From Halobaculum halobium (GTDB lineage: Archaea; Halobacteriota; Halobacteria; Halobacteriales; Haloferacaceae): 64,000 nucleotides of DNA. Of the stretch, positions 17,494 through 25,996 are shown in pieces. Position 1 is the stretch's first letter; every line of letters begins with the position of its first letter. Where the stretch lies: assembly GCF_030127145.1 (NCBI RefSeq), contig NZ_CP126159.1:310001-374000 (forward strand), in the 5' to 3' direction. A program made the position numbers and the translations under genes. The notes below the pieces were generated by a model. The model was not told the origin of the DNA, searched no databases, and worked only from the letters and a program-made list of their open reading frames with translations.

Positions 17494-18429
17494 TCAGTCG
17501 GCGGTCCTCCCACCGGCGTCGGTCAACGTCGCGATTTCGGCGCGGATCGCGCGGCGTTTGAGCAGGAGGAACCCTGCGAAGATGAGGACGAACCCGCCCG
17601 CGGTCGCAGCCGTGGGGACTTCAGCCAGAAACGCCCACCCGGAGAGCGCGGCGAAGATCGGCGCGAGGTAGCTCACGAGGTTGATTTCGACGGGGCCGAG
17701 CCGCTCCAGCAACTCGAAATAAATGAGGAAGCCGACCGCGCTCGCTGCGAGCGACAGGTACGCGAGCGCGGCGATAGCCTCCCCTGTGAGCGCGACGGTC
17801 CCGGCCGACTCACCCAGTCCGAGCGAGACCCCGTGCATGATCACCGCGCCGCCGAGCATCGCCCACGCCTCCATGGTCGCGATCGGGAGGTCGGAATCGA
17901 CGCGGCGCGAGAGGACGCTTCCGAGCGCGAACGCCGCTGCGGCACCGAAGATGAGCAGCTTCGCGACCGTACTCCCGGCGAGGAGGGCGTTCGGGTCGAG
18001 TTCTGAGAGCACCGCGACGCCGGCGAGACCGAGGAACATGCCTACGAGGCCAAGCGCCGTCAACCGCTCGCTGGGGAGGAACGCTCTGGCGAATCCGGTG
18101 GTGAGCACCGGACTCAGGCTCACGACGACAGCGGCGGCCGCGCTCGTCACGGTCGGATCCGTCTGGCCGACGAACAACAGTACGTGGTATGCCGCGATGA
18201 GCAGCACCGCGCCGATGCCCACCTCGGTCCACTGCGCTCGTCCCCGAGGCACGAGACTCTCAGTCGTGTACGCGGCGTACGCGAGCATCACGACGCCAGC
18301 GACGTCGTACCGGATCGCCGCGAACAGCACGGGCGGAAAGAACTCGAGGCCTGCCTTGATCGCCATGAACGCCGAGCCCCAGACTGCCGCCAGGAGAAGG
18401 AACAACACGAGCGTTCGATACCGGCTCAC
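17494..18429 (-). CDS. EamA/DMT-family transporter
   Basis: 311 residues with about ten membrane helices in two five-helix halves, the EamA repeat. It starts MSRYRTLVLFLLLAAVWGSAFMAIK, whose WGSAF motif is typical of drug/metabolite transporters. It likely exports a small metabolite or amino acid. It is on the same strand as the Gfo/Idh/MocA gene, 61 bp upstream of that gene's start, so the two may be cotranscribed. Confidence 0.9.
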   Translation of the reverse strand: MSRYRTLVLFLLLAAVWGSAFMAIKAGLEFFPPVLFAAIRYDVAGVVMLAYAAYTTESLVPRGRAQWTEVGIGAVLLIAAYHVLLFVGQTDPTVTSAAAAVVVSLSPVLTTGFARAFLPSERLTALGLVGMFLGLAGVAVLSELDPNALLAGSTVAKLLIFGAAAAFALGSVLSRRVDSDLPIATMEAWAMLGGAVIMHGVSLGLGESAGTVALTGEAIAALAYLSLAASAVGFLIYFELLERLGPVEINLVSYLAPIFAALSGWAFLAEVPTAATAGGFVLIFAGFLLLKRRAIRAEIATLTDAGGRTAD

Positions 18430-18479
18430 ACGGTGAGTCGGCCGCCGGCCAGTCTGAACGTTTCGACTTGACCGCGCCG

Positions 18480-20060
18480 CTACTCACTCGGCGCCGGCAC
18501 GACGACCGACTCGGGGTCCGGTTCGGCCTCGGCGATCTGGGCCCGTGACTCGATCTCGGCTTCCATGTCCCGCATGAAGTCGTCGACCGTGTTCCCCATC
18601 AGCAGGACCGGTTCCTCCGAGTCGAGGAGGTCGTCGAGCACGGCGTCGGCCCCCTCCGAACGGTCGTGTCGTTCGACCGGAATCGAGACGTTGCGCGCGA
18701 AGACGTCGGTGTAGTCGCCGGCGCAGTGCGCGTGGTCGATCAGATCGCGCTCGGCCAGCGTGTCGAGGTACGCCGCGAACGAGGCGGTTCGGCTCCGTCG
18801 GTCCGACCTGAGGAACACGAAAGGCAGTACGGAATCGTCGCCGACGAGCGCGTCACGCACCGCCTCGGTGCTCTCGATATCGTTGACCTCCGCGCCGTTG
18901 AACACCCGACCGCCCGGGAGTCTCACCCACTCCGGTTGGATGGCGTCGAGATACGCGCCAAGTTGCTCGTCCGGGACGGGTCGATATCCGAGCTCCCGGA
19001 GAACGGTGTTGGTCGCGTACACGGTCTCCGCCCCGATTCGGCCGTCGTGCTCGGGCGGGATATCGACCGGGACCATCGTCGCACCCTGATCTTCGACCTC
19101 CGCGCGCATGTAGTCGTACAGCACCGGGTTCTGTTCGCCGCAGACGACCGTCGTGTCGGAGGGCACCGTCCGCGCAAACGCCCTGGCGATGTCCGGCAGC
19201 GTCTTGCCGAGGGTGTCCTGGTGGTCCTGGCGGACGTTCGCGATCACGACAACGTGCGGCCTGACGAACCGCTCGTTGATGAGGCGGGTGGTGTACTCGG
19301 TGATTCCCTGGTTCTCGAAGATCGCCACGTCCTTGGGCGTGTACCGTTCGAGCTGCGGTCCGAACTCCCGGAGGACGTTGATGTTCTCGTACAGCGTCGT
19401 GTGCGGGCCGTTCCGCCGGATTGGGATCACGTCGCCGTTGCGAATGAGGTGGGGTTGGTTCCCCGTGATCTTCGTCAGCGTGTCGTATCCCCGTCTGTTG
19501 AACACGTCGTCGAGCCGCCGGGTCGTCGACGACTTCCCGCGGATGCCGGAGACTACGATCCGCGTGTCGATGCTCTCGAGGTATCGGCGGTGTTCGCGTC
19601 CGCGACGCAGCAGCGTCGATAGGACGCCGCCTACCTGCGAGAGGCCGACGTCGAACGGGTCGAAGTCGACTCCCTCGTCGTCGGCGCCGACGAGATACAC
19701 CGGCAGCGCGCCGAAGGCGAGCTGCTCGACGTCCATCGCCTCCGAACGGGCTTCCTCCCGCGTCGGATAGGTGTGCTGTGCGATCGCCAACGTCTCGTCC
19801 CCGTCGACGAGGCTCCATGAGTGGAACGCTCCGGACTCGGCGCTTTCGACCCTGATGCGCGGCTTCGCGGGGGGTGCAAGCGATGTCTCGATGTATTCGA
19901 GTTCGGCCATCGCGCCGCGAACGCGGTCGACACCCTCCCGAGCGCCGCCCGCCGTCTCGTACGCGCCGTCGCTGACGGCGACAACCGCCTCGTCGTGCCG
20001 AAGCCGCCACCGCCATCCCGTCTCGGTCCGGAACACCTCGAACGCGGCGGAAGCGTTCAT
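18480..20060 (-). CDS. pgsB: Poly-gamma-glutamate synthetase PgsB/CapB fused to DUF1508-like repeats
   Basis: 526 residues. Residues 5-50 (FEVFRTETGWRWRLRH...) look like a DUF1508/YegP unit and 68-113 like a second, weaker one. From about 120 it is CapB: the Mur-ligase-type P-loop SGIRGKSST (171-179), ITGNQPH, and IFENQGITEYTTR follow in family order. CapB forms gamma-amide bonds between glutamates with ATP. The length exceeds the usual 390-400 residues because of the front domains. The start overlaps the CapC-like stop by 4 bp. The DUF1508 fusion is unusual, as far as I know. Confidence 0.88.
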   Translation of the reverse strand: MNASAAFEVFRTETGWRWRLRHDEAVVAVSDGAYETAGGAREGVDRVRGAMAELEYIETSLAPPAKPRIRVESAESGAFHSWSLVDGDETLAIAQHTYPTREEARSEAMDVEQLAFGALPVYLVGADDEGVDFDPFDVGLSQVGGVLSTLLRRGREHRRYLESIDTRIVVSGIRGKSSTTRRLDDVFNRRGYDTLTKITGNQPHLIRNGDVIPIRRNGPHTTLYENINVLREFGPQLERYTPKDVAIFENQGITEYTTRLINERFVRPHVVVIANVRQDHQDTLGKTLPDIARAFARTVPSDTTVVCGEQNPVLYDYMRAEVEDQGATMVPVDIPPEHDGRIGAETVYATNTVLRELGYRPVPDEQLGAYLDAIQPEWVRLPGGRVFNGAEVNDIESTEAVRDALVGDDSVLPFVFLRSDRRSRTASFAAYLDTLAERDLIDHAHCAGDYTDVFARNVSIPVERHDRSEGADAVLDDLLDSEEPVLLMGNTVDDFMRDMEAEIESRAQIAEAEPDPESVVVPAPSE

Positions 20061-21307
20061 CGCTCGCCTCCCGAGAGGATCGACGAGTCGAACACGTCAT
20101 CGGTCGAGGGCTTCTCGACGATCCTGCGCTCGACCAGGCCGTACGCGACGGCGGCCACGAACAGTCCTGCCACGACCGTGAGTGGGCCGAAATTTGACGG
20201 GACGCCCGTCTGGAGCACCCGACCGGCATCCGGAATCAGGGCAACCGCACCGCGGGCGACGATCAGCAGTACCGCGAACGTCCCGAGTTTGAGCAGCGGA
20301 ACGTCGAGCCGCCGTGCCGGGTGAGCGGTGTGCCAGTTGTACGCGTTGATCCCCGCGAGGACCCCGACGAAGTACGCCGAAAGCCCCCTCGTTACCGGGG
20401 TGACCAACACCAGGGGAACGACGAGGACGACCGCGACCGCGGTGGTCACCGAGATAGTGACGCGGCCGTACAACATCGTCTCCCGGTGCAGCGTCTGGAG
20501 GAAGGCGTACGCGACCGCCAGGGTGACCGCGTACAGGAACAACAACCAGACGTTCGCGAGCGCGTACACCGCGAGCAGCGCCATCGCCATCAGCCCGATC
20601 CGGAGTCCGTAGCGGGCGCGGACACGCTCGGAGAGGACGACGCCGACCACGAACAGTCCGACCGCGATCGGTCGCTCGAAGATCGTCGGCTCCGGCGTCG
20701 CGGACACGGCGGCGCCCTTGAACGCCGCCACGTCCGCCGTTACGGCGTACAGCGCCGCCGGCGTGAGCGTGCCGATGACGGGGCGGAGACCGGGCGAGAC
20801 GAGGAGCCACCCGAGCGCGAGGAGTCCGAATAACAGCGCCGATGCGACGCCGGCGTCCCTGAGCCGGGACCCCGGCTTCAGCTGGTGGTAGTTGTACGCC
20901 GCCAGCCCGGGGAGGATGCTTCCGATGAAGACCACCGAGCGCAGCGAGGAGGGGAGCAGCTCGGTCAACAGGAGGAGCAACCCGATCGGAATCAGGCTCC
21001 CGACCGTCATCGCGACCAACAACTCGTCGCGACCGTACGCGAGCGTCTGGTCCTTGACGACCCGGAGCCCGACGTACGCGAGCACGGTGCTGAGTAGGAA
21101 TATCGGAAGCATCAGCACGTTCTTCAGCGTGTACACCGCGAGCACCGGGACCGCGATCGTTCCCCCGAGGCGGAACCCGTATAGCTGGGACAGCGTTCCG
21201 ACGGCGAGCAACCCTATCGCCGTCACCGCCGTCACGACTATCACTGAGACCTCTCGTCGGGAACCCGAGGCGGGCCGACGGCGCAGTTCGCTCCCATGTC
21301 GGAACAT
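20057..21307 (-). CDS. pgsC: PgsC/CapC-like membrane protein, duplicated
   Basis: 416 residues, far more than the usual roughly 150 of CapC. It contains two CapC-like units, about 36-150 and 222-334, each with GFRLGG- or YGLRIG-type start, a hydrophobic hairpin, TLAYGR or TMLYGR, and a C-terminal (P/V)G-LA-NY-H tail. CapC partners CapB to make or export poly-gamma-glutamate at the membrane. Roughly 10-12 helices in all. It is the first gene of a two-gene operon; no CapA/PgsA gene is seen in the window. Confidence 0.82.
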   Translation of the reverse strand: MFRHGSELRRRPASGSRREVSVIVVTAVTAIGLLAVGTLSQLYGFRLGGTIAVPVLAVYTLKNVLMLPIFLLSTVLAYVGLRVVKDQTLAYGRDELLVAMTVGSLIPIGLLLLLTELLPSSLRSVVFIGSILPGLAAYNYHQLKPGSRLRDAGVASALLFGLLALGWLLVSPGLRPVIGTLTPAALYAVTADVAAFKGAAVSATPEPTIFERPIAVGLFVVGVVLSERVRARYGLRIGLMAMALLAVYALANVWLLFLYAVTLAVAYAFLQTLHRETMLYGRVTISVTTAVAVVLVVPLVLVTPVTRGLSAYFVGVLAGINAYNWHTAHPARRLDVPLLKLGTFAVLLIVARGAVALIPDAGRVLQTGVPSNFGPLTVVAGLFVAAVAYGLVERRIVEKPSTDDVFDSSILSGGER

Positions 21308-21390
21308 GATCGGAAGTCGATCGACATATCGTCATCGATCGCCAAGCCGCCCCAGTCCGTCCGAGAGAGTATCGGCTGAGTACGCGCTAC

Positions 21391-21400
21391 TACTTATATT
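21391..21400 (+). promoter_or_regulatory. TATA box of the formamidase-family operon
   Basis: TACTTATATT is centred about 27 bp before the GTG at 21423, consistent with leaderless transcription. This spacing is the main reason for choosing that start. Confidence 0.6.
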
Positions 21401-21422
21401 GCTCAGACGCACACAACAATGC

Positions 21423-22475
21423 GTGTCACAGCGCCGCTTCGCCGTCCCCGACGTCCCGGACTCCGATCACGAACTGTCCGCCGACGATGCAGTCCACTAC
21501 CACTGGGACGCCGACATCGAGCCCGCGCTCACCGTCGAACCGGGCAGCGTCGTCCGCTTCGACTGCCGCGACGCGTACGACGGCCAGCTCGACCCGCCCG
21601 TAAGCGTCGAGAAACTGCGATCCGTCGACGCCGAGGGGCACCCGCTCACGGGGCCGGTCGCCGTCGCAGGCGCCGAGCCCGGGGATACGCTCGCCGTCGA
21701 CCTGCTCGCGTTCGAGCACCGTGGCTGGGGCGTCACCGCGGTCCCGCCGGGCGAACGCGAGGGCGGCCTGCTCCCGGCGGAGTTCCGCGACCCGCACGTC
21801 CGACAGTGGGACCTGGACGCCCGGCGGAACGGGACGCCGGTCGCGACGTTCGCCGCCGCCGACGCGCCGGACGTGGCGGTGCCGCTGGCCCCGTTCCCCG
21901 GCAACCTCGGCGTCGCTCCCGGAGGCGACGGCCCTCACTCGACGATGCCACCGCGTCGCGTTGGCGGCAACATGGACGTGAAGCAGCTGACCGCCGGATC
22001 GCGGCTGTATCTCCCCGTCGAAGCGGCGGGCGCGCTGTTCTCGATCGGTGACTGTCACGCCGCACAGGGTGACGGCGAGGTGTGTCTCACGGGCATCGAA
22101 TCACCTACGACCGTAACTGCCCGGCTCGATCTCGTCGACCACCACTCCGTTCCCGGTCCGCAGTTCGAGACGTCCGGGCCGTTCACGCCCAGCGGGCGCG
22201 ACGAGCCGATGTACGCCACGACCGGTATCGCGCCGGACCTCATGGACGCGACGAAGGCGGCGATCAGCGACATGATCGCCCACCTGCACGAACGGCGCGG
22301 CTTCTCGCGACCGGACGCGTACGTGCTGTGCTCTGCGGCGGTCGACCTGAAGATCAGTCAGGTCGTCGACGCGCCCAATTGGACGGTTTCGGCGTTCCTC
22401 CCTGAGTCTGTGCTTGCGGCACCCGACGGTTCCGGCGCGGCGGCGAGTCCCGACGACGAAGCGGGAAACGAATGA
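21423..22475 (+). CDS. Acetamidase/formamidase-family amidase
   Basis: 350 residues from GTG 21423. It has the FmdA/AmdA pattern: an N-terminal beta domain with EPALTVEPGSVVRFDCRDA, then LGVAPGGDGPHSTMPPRRVGGNMD, FSIGDCHAAQGDGEV, and DLKISQVVDAPN. It would hydrolyse a short amide such as formamide or acetamide to the acid and ammonia. The ORF could be extended upstream to 20892, but that part is antisense to pgsC. The stop overlaps the ATG of a sugar-isomerase-like gene. A distant paralogue lies at 49965. Confidence 0.9.
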   Translation: MSQRRFAVPDVPDSDHELSADDAVHYHWDADIEPALTVEPGSVVRFDCRDAYDGQLDPPVSVEKLRSVDAEGHPLTGPVAVAGAEPGDTLAVDLLAFEHRGWGVTAVPPGEREGGLLPAEFRDPHVRQWDLDARRNGTPVATFAAADAPDVAVPLAPFPGNLGVAPGGDGPHSTMPPRRVGGNMDVKQLTAGSRLYLPVEAAGALFSIGDCHAAQGDGEVCLTGIESPTTVTARLDLVDHHSVPGPQFETSGPFTPSGRDEPMYATTGIAPDLMDATKAAISDMIAHLHERRGFSRPDAYVLCSAAVDLKISQVVDAPNWTVSAFLPESVLAAPDGSGAAASPDDEAGNE

Positions 22476-23248
22476 CCGACCACCGACACGGGACCGGCCC
22501 TTCGTTCGGGTTCCAACTGTACAGTGTCCGCGAGGTCGACGACTTCCTCGCCACGGTCGTTGAGCGCGTCGGCGCCGCCGGCATCGACGGGGTGGAGTTC
22601 GCAGGCGTCACCGCGGGGGGCGTCGACGGCGACGACCCTGCCGACCTCCGGGAGGCGCTGGAGGCGGCGGGCGTGGCGGCGGCGGGCGCCCACGTCGATC
22701 TGTCGGCGATCGAGCCCGACCCGGAGGGCGTCGCCGCAACGTGTCGTGCCGTGGGCTGCGACCGCGTCGTCGTTCCGTGGCTCGATCCCGACCACTTCCG
22801 GTCGGGGGAGGCCGTTGACGCCGCCGCCGATCGTCTCTCGGTGGCTGCGGCGGCGATGGCCGAACACGGGCTTGACCTCCACTACCACAACCACGATCAG
22901 GAGTTCGAGCGGATCGATGGCGAGTACGCGCTCGACCGGTTGCTGGCGGCGGCTGACGGCGTCAGGCTGGAGCTGGACCTCGGGTGGGCGGGCGCCACGG
23001 GTGCCGACCCCCTGGCGCTACTCTCGCGTCACGCCGACCGCATCGACCTGGTCCACCTCAAGGGCTACGACGGTGCAGCGGGGACGACGGTTCCGGTCGG
23101 CGAGGGCGACCTCGACCTGTCGGCCGTCGCCCGCGCCGCCCGTGATCACGGCGTCGACTGGGTGATCTACGAGGCCGAAGGCGGCGCGGACACGTACGAC
23201 ACGCTCGATGCGGCCGCCGAGGTCGGCGCGGCGTACTTCGGGCTCTGA
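22472..23248 (+). CDS. Xylose-isomerase-like TIM-barrel sugar isomerase/epimerase
   Basis: 258 residues. AP endonuclease 2/xylose isomerase-type barrel: FGFQLYSVRE start, GIDGVEFAGV, LDLHYHNHDQEF, LELDLGW, and DLVHLKGYDG, which supply the metal-binding Glu, His and Asp residues of the family. It probably isomerises a sugar or inositol derivative. It overlaps the amidase stop by four bases (ATGA), so both are made together, though no shared pathway is obvious. Confidence 0.88.
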   Translation: MTDHRHGTGPSFGFQLYSVREVDDFLATVVERVGAAGIDGVEFAGVTAGGVDGDDPADLREALEAAGVAAAGAHVDLSAIEPDPEGVAATCRAVGCDRVVVPWLDPDHFRSGEAVDAAADRLSVAAAAMAEHGLDLHYHNHDQEFERIDGEYALDRLLAAADGVRLELDLGWAGATGADPLALLSRHADRIDLVHLKGYDGAAGTTVPVGEGDLDLSAVARAARDHGVDWVIYEAEGGADTYDTLDAAAEVGAAYFGL

Positions 23249-23312
23249 CCGTGGCGGTGAGCGGTCGTCAAATTCCAGGGGGTCGGGGATCGACGATTCC
23301 CGTGTGACGATC

Positions 23313-23894
23313 TCACGCCGGCAACACGAGGTTGATCGCGGTGACGACCACCCCGGCCAGCCCCATCCGTGCGGCCGCGACGTACCATCGCTGCCCGGAG
23401 ATACTGCCCATGTACGCCCCGAACGCGCCGAGCACGCACACCGCGATCGCGACCGAGGCCGCTCCGGCGGTCACCATCGTGAACACGGTCCCCTCGAACA
23501 CGAACGGCGTGAGCGGAAGGAGAATCCCGATCAGGGGTCCGAGCCCGCTCGCGACGGCGTGGACCAGTCTCGTCGTCGACTGCTCGTGCTGGACCCGCGT
23601 GTCGTCGAGGTCGACGAGCATCGCCGCTTCGAGCCGGTGGATTTCCGCGCGCGTCTCGGCGCGCTCGATCTCCCAGACGCTCCACACAGCCGAGGTCCCC
23701 AGTCCGACGGCGGCGCTCAGACCGATCCTGACGACGACCGTCCCGTTCGGGATTCCGGACAGCACGGCGCCGACGACGATGCCGATCCCGGTCAGAGTCC
23801 CGTCGAACCCGTTCGAGACGAAGTACCGCCGGGCGATAGCCCGGACGTCCTCGCGCGCGATCGATCGCGCAATCCGCGTTCGGAGCGACGACAC
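23313..23894 (-). CDS. VIT1/CCC1-family membrane transporter
   Basis: 193 residues. It opens with YFVSNGFDGTLTGIGIVVGA, the DG-x2-T-x2-G motif of VIT1/CCC1 iron/manganese transporters, and has about five helices with an acidic/His cytoplasmic stretch (HRLEAAMLVDLDDTRVQHEQ) between helices 2 and 3, where the family keeps its metal-binding domain. It probably moves Fe(II) or Mn(II) out of the cytoplasm. The DUF211 gene is 6 bp upstream, so they likely form an operon. Confidence 0.85.
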   Translation of the reverse strand: MSSLRTRIARSIAREDVRAIARRYFVSNGFDGTLTGIGIVVGAVLSGIPNGTVVVRIGLSAAVGLGTSAVWSVWEIERAETRAEIHRLEAAMLVDLDDTRVQHEQSTTRLVHAVASGLGPLIGILLPLTPFVFEGTVFTMVTAGAASVAIAVCVLGAFGAYMGSISGQRWYVAAARMGLAGVVVTAINLVLPA

Positions 23895-23900
23895 GGTCGA

Positions 23901-24194
23901 TCAGTCGTCCGATTCCGGTGCGAGCGTGTCGCCTGAGGGCCGGTCGCCGCAGGTCACCTCGTCCACCGAGTGGACCGTCGCCCCGAGCCCGTCGATGGTC
24001 TCGACGACGGCGTCGTAGTCGATCGGTTCGCCCTCGACGGTCACCGCGATGTTCTGCACCTCGCGGTCCAGTTCGATGAGTCGGGAGCTCGCGGAGTCGA
24101 CGCCTGGCGTTTCGTTCACCCGTTCGGTGAACTCGACGAGCGGCGGCGCGTGCGGCTTCAAGACGTCGACGACGACCTTGCGAACAGATGCCAT
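23901..24194 (-). CDS. DUF211 protein
   Basis: 97 residues from ATG 24194; the longer frame from GTG 24260 is not needed, since a TATA-like GTATAATA lies 27 bp before 24194. It starts VRKVVVDVLKPHAPPLVEF and continues with the ferredoxin-like fold sequence of DUF211. Its function is unknown. It is the first gene of a pair with the VIT1-like transporter, and might be a small ligand-binding regulator of it. Confidence 0.85.
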   Translation of the reverse strand: MASVRKVVVDVLKPHAPPLVEFTERVNETPGVDSASSRLIELDREVQNIAVTVEGEPIDYDAVVETIDGLGATVHSVDEVTCGDRPSGDTLAPESDD

Positions 24195-24217
24195 GTCGGT
24201 GAATACGTCGGATAGCG

Positions 24218-24225
24218 TATAATAG
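24218..24225 (-). promoter_or_regulatory. TATA box of the DUF211-VIT1 pair
   Basis: GTATAATA on the plus strand, centred about 27 bp before the DUF211 ATG at 24194, matches leaderless haloarchaeal promoters and decides that start over the upstream GTG. Confidence 0.6.
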
Positions 24226-24256
24226 GTCGGCCGCTGGGAGCCGCCGACCTGTTTTT

Positions 24257-24269
24257 TCACCTTTGGTGA
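24257..24269. promoter_or_regulatory. Palindrome between divergent genes
   Basis: TCACC-TTT-GGTGA is a perfect 5-bp inverted repeat placed 12 bp before the ATG at 24282 and 62 bp before the divergent DUF211 start. It could be an operator for either promoter; metal-dependent repressors are candidates given the VIT1-like gene, but no regulator is identified. Confidence 0.4.
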
Positions 24270-24281
24270 CGTATTCCCGGT

Positions 24282-24737
24282 ATGAGCGCCCCCGATCCAG
24301 TGACGATGGACGACGACGAACGCGACGAGTTTCTCGGCGCCGGCGGCGTCGGCGTCCTCTCACTGCACGCCGAGAGAGACGGCGAGCAGCCGCCCCACAG
24401 CGTCCCCGTCTCGTACGGCTACGACGGGCACGAGGAGACGTTCTACTTCCGGCTGGCCGTCGGTAGTGACAGCGAGAAGCCCCCGCTTGCCGACCGCGCG
24501 GTCGCGTTCGTCACGTACGATACCGTCGGCGACCAGTGGCACAGCGTCGTCGCGTCCGGCCGGCTCGAACGCACCACCGACGGCGACATCTCCACGGAAA
24601 CGCTGGCTGGGCTGAATCGGGTGGGCATCCCGCTCGTCGACATCTTTGGGCGACCGACGGCGGACGTGCAGTTCGAGTTCTACCGGCTCGTCCCGGATAG
24701 CCTCACCGGGCGCAAAGAGTCGAGCCCCGACGTGTGA
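24282..24737 (+). CDS. Pyridoxamine-phosphate-oxidase-like FMN-binding protein
   Basis: 151 residues. Split-barrel flavin-binding fold: an N-terminal helix (MDDDERDEFLGAGGVGVLSL), then SVPVSYGYDGHEETFYFRL, AFVTYD, and a C-terminal strand VQFEFYRLVPDSLTGRK typical of haloarchaeal members. It likely binds FMN and reduces or senses a small molecule. The ATG lies directly after the 24257 palindrome. Its stop overlaps the GTG of the permease gene downstream, giving a coupled pair. Confidence 0.85.
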   Translation: MSAPDPVTMDDDERDEFLGAGGVGVLSLHAERDGEQPPHSVPVSYGYDGHEETFYFRLAVGSDSEKPPLADRAVAFVTYDTVGDQWHSVVASGRLERTTDGDISTETLAGLNRVGIPLVDIFGRPTADVQFEFYRLVPDSLTGRKESSPDV

Positions 24738-25996
24738 GCGCTCCGGACGACCCCGGAGCGACGGACACGACCGCGGCCGCCGCTCCGTCACTCCGGCGAG
24801 ACCTCGGGCTATTCGAGGTCGTGGTCTACGGCGTCGGACTCATCCTCGGTGCAGGGATCTACGCGATCCTCGGCGCCGCCGCGGGCGTCGCCGGTGAGTC
24901 GGTACCGCTGGCGTTCCTGTTGGCGGCGGTCGCCGCGTCCTTCACCGGCCTCAGCTACGCGGAACTCGCGTCGCGGTTCCCGCGCGGCGAGGGCGATTAC
25001 GTGTACGTCCGCGAGGCGTTCGACAACAAACGACTCGCGGAGGTCGTCGCCGTCTTACGCGTGTTCGTCGGGGTCGTCTCGACGGCCGCCGTCGCGATCG
25101 CGTTCGCGGGCTACCTCTCCGGATTCGCGAACGTGCCGACCGCAGCCGCCGCCCTCGGGCTCGTGCTCGTCGCCTCCGGGGTCAACTACTGGGGGATCGA
25201 CCTCTCTGCGAAGCTCAACCTCGTATTTACGATCGCCGAGATCGCCGGTCTAGCTATCGTCATCTGGGTCGGCGCACGGACGTGGGGCACAGTGGACGTG
25301 TTCGCGCTCCCCGGCGGCGGGCTCGGCATCGTCGAGGCGACGTTCCTCGTGTTCTTCGCGTACCTCGGCTTCGGCTCGATCGTGAACGTCGCCGAGGAGA
25401 CCGAGGACCCGACGCGGACAATCCCCCGCGCGGTCGTCCTCGCAATCATCATCACGACCGTGCTGTACGTTCTTGTCGCGTTCTCGGCCGTCGGACTCGT
25501 CGACTCGGCCGTCCTCGGTGCGTCGGGGTCGCCGCTCGCGTTCGTCGCCGAGGCGGGCGGCGGCGCGGCGGTCGGCAGCGTCGTCGCCGCGATCGCGCTC
25601 ACGTCGACGGCCAACACCGTGCTCATCCTGCTGGTGTCGACCTCGCGACTGACGTACGGCGTCTCGAAGTCCGAGTACCGCTCGTTCCCGACAGCGTTCT
25701 CTCGCATCCACCCCGAACGACGGACCCCCCATCTCGCGATCGCGCTCGTGGCGGCGCTCACGATCCCGTTTGTTCTCCTCGACGACCTCGTGGTCGTCGC
25801 CGGCATCGCGAACGGAGCGCTGTTGGCCGTGTTCGTGGCCGTGAACGCGGCGCTCGTCCGCTTGCGGTACGTCCATCCGGAGGACACGAGCGGCTTCACC
25901 GCGCCGCTGACGGTCGGGCGGATCTCCGTCACGGCGGCGCTCGGTGTGCTCACCTCCCTCGGACTGTTCGTGTTCTACCTCGACTCGCTCGTGTAG
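24734..25996 (+). CDS. APC-family amino-acid permease
   Basis: 420 residues, about 12 helices, GTG start overlapping the FMN-protein stop. It begins RDLGLFEVVVYGVGLILGAGIYAILG, where GAGIY is the substrate-binding unwound helix of APC transporters, and has EETEDPTRTIPRA, the family's conserved cytoplasmic motif. It would import or exchange amino acids or a related cation. The 3' end overlaps the convergent gene by 22 bp. Confidence 0.93.
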   Translation: MSAPDDPGATDTTAAAAPSLRRDLGLFEVVVYGVGLILGAGIYAILGAAAGVAGESVPLAFLLAAVAASFTGLSYAELASRFPRGEGDYVYVREAFDNKRLAEVVAVLRVFVGVVSTAAVAIAFAGYLSGFANVPTAAAALGLVLVASGVNYWGIDLSAKLNLVFTIAEIAGLAIVIWVGARTWGTVDVFALPGGGLGIVEATFLVFFAYLGFGSIVNVAEETEDPTRTIPRAVVLAIIITTVLYVLVAFSAVGLVDSAVLGASGSPLAFVAEAGGGAAVGSVVAAIALTSTANTVLILLVSTSRLTYGVSKSEYRSFPTAFSRIHPERRTPHLAIALVAALTIPFVLLDDLVVVAGIANGALLAVFVAVNAALVRLRYVHPEDTSGFTAPLTVGRISVTAALGVLTSLGLFVFYLDSLV

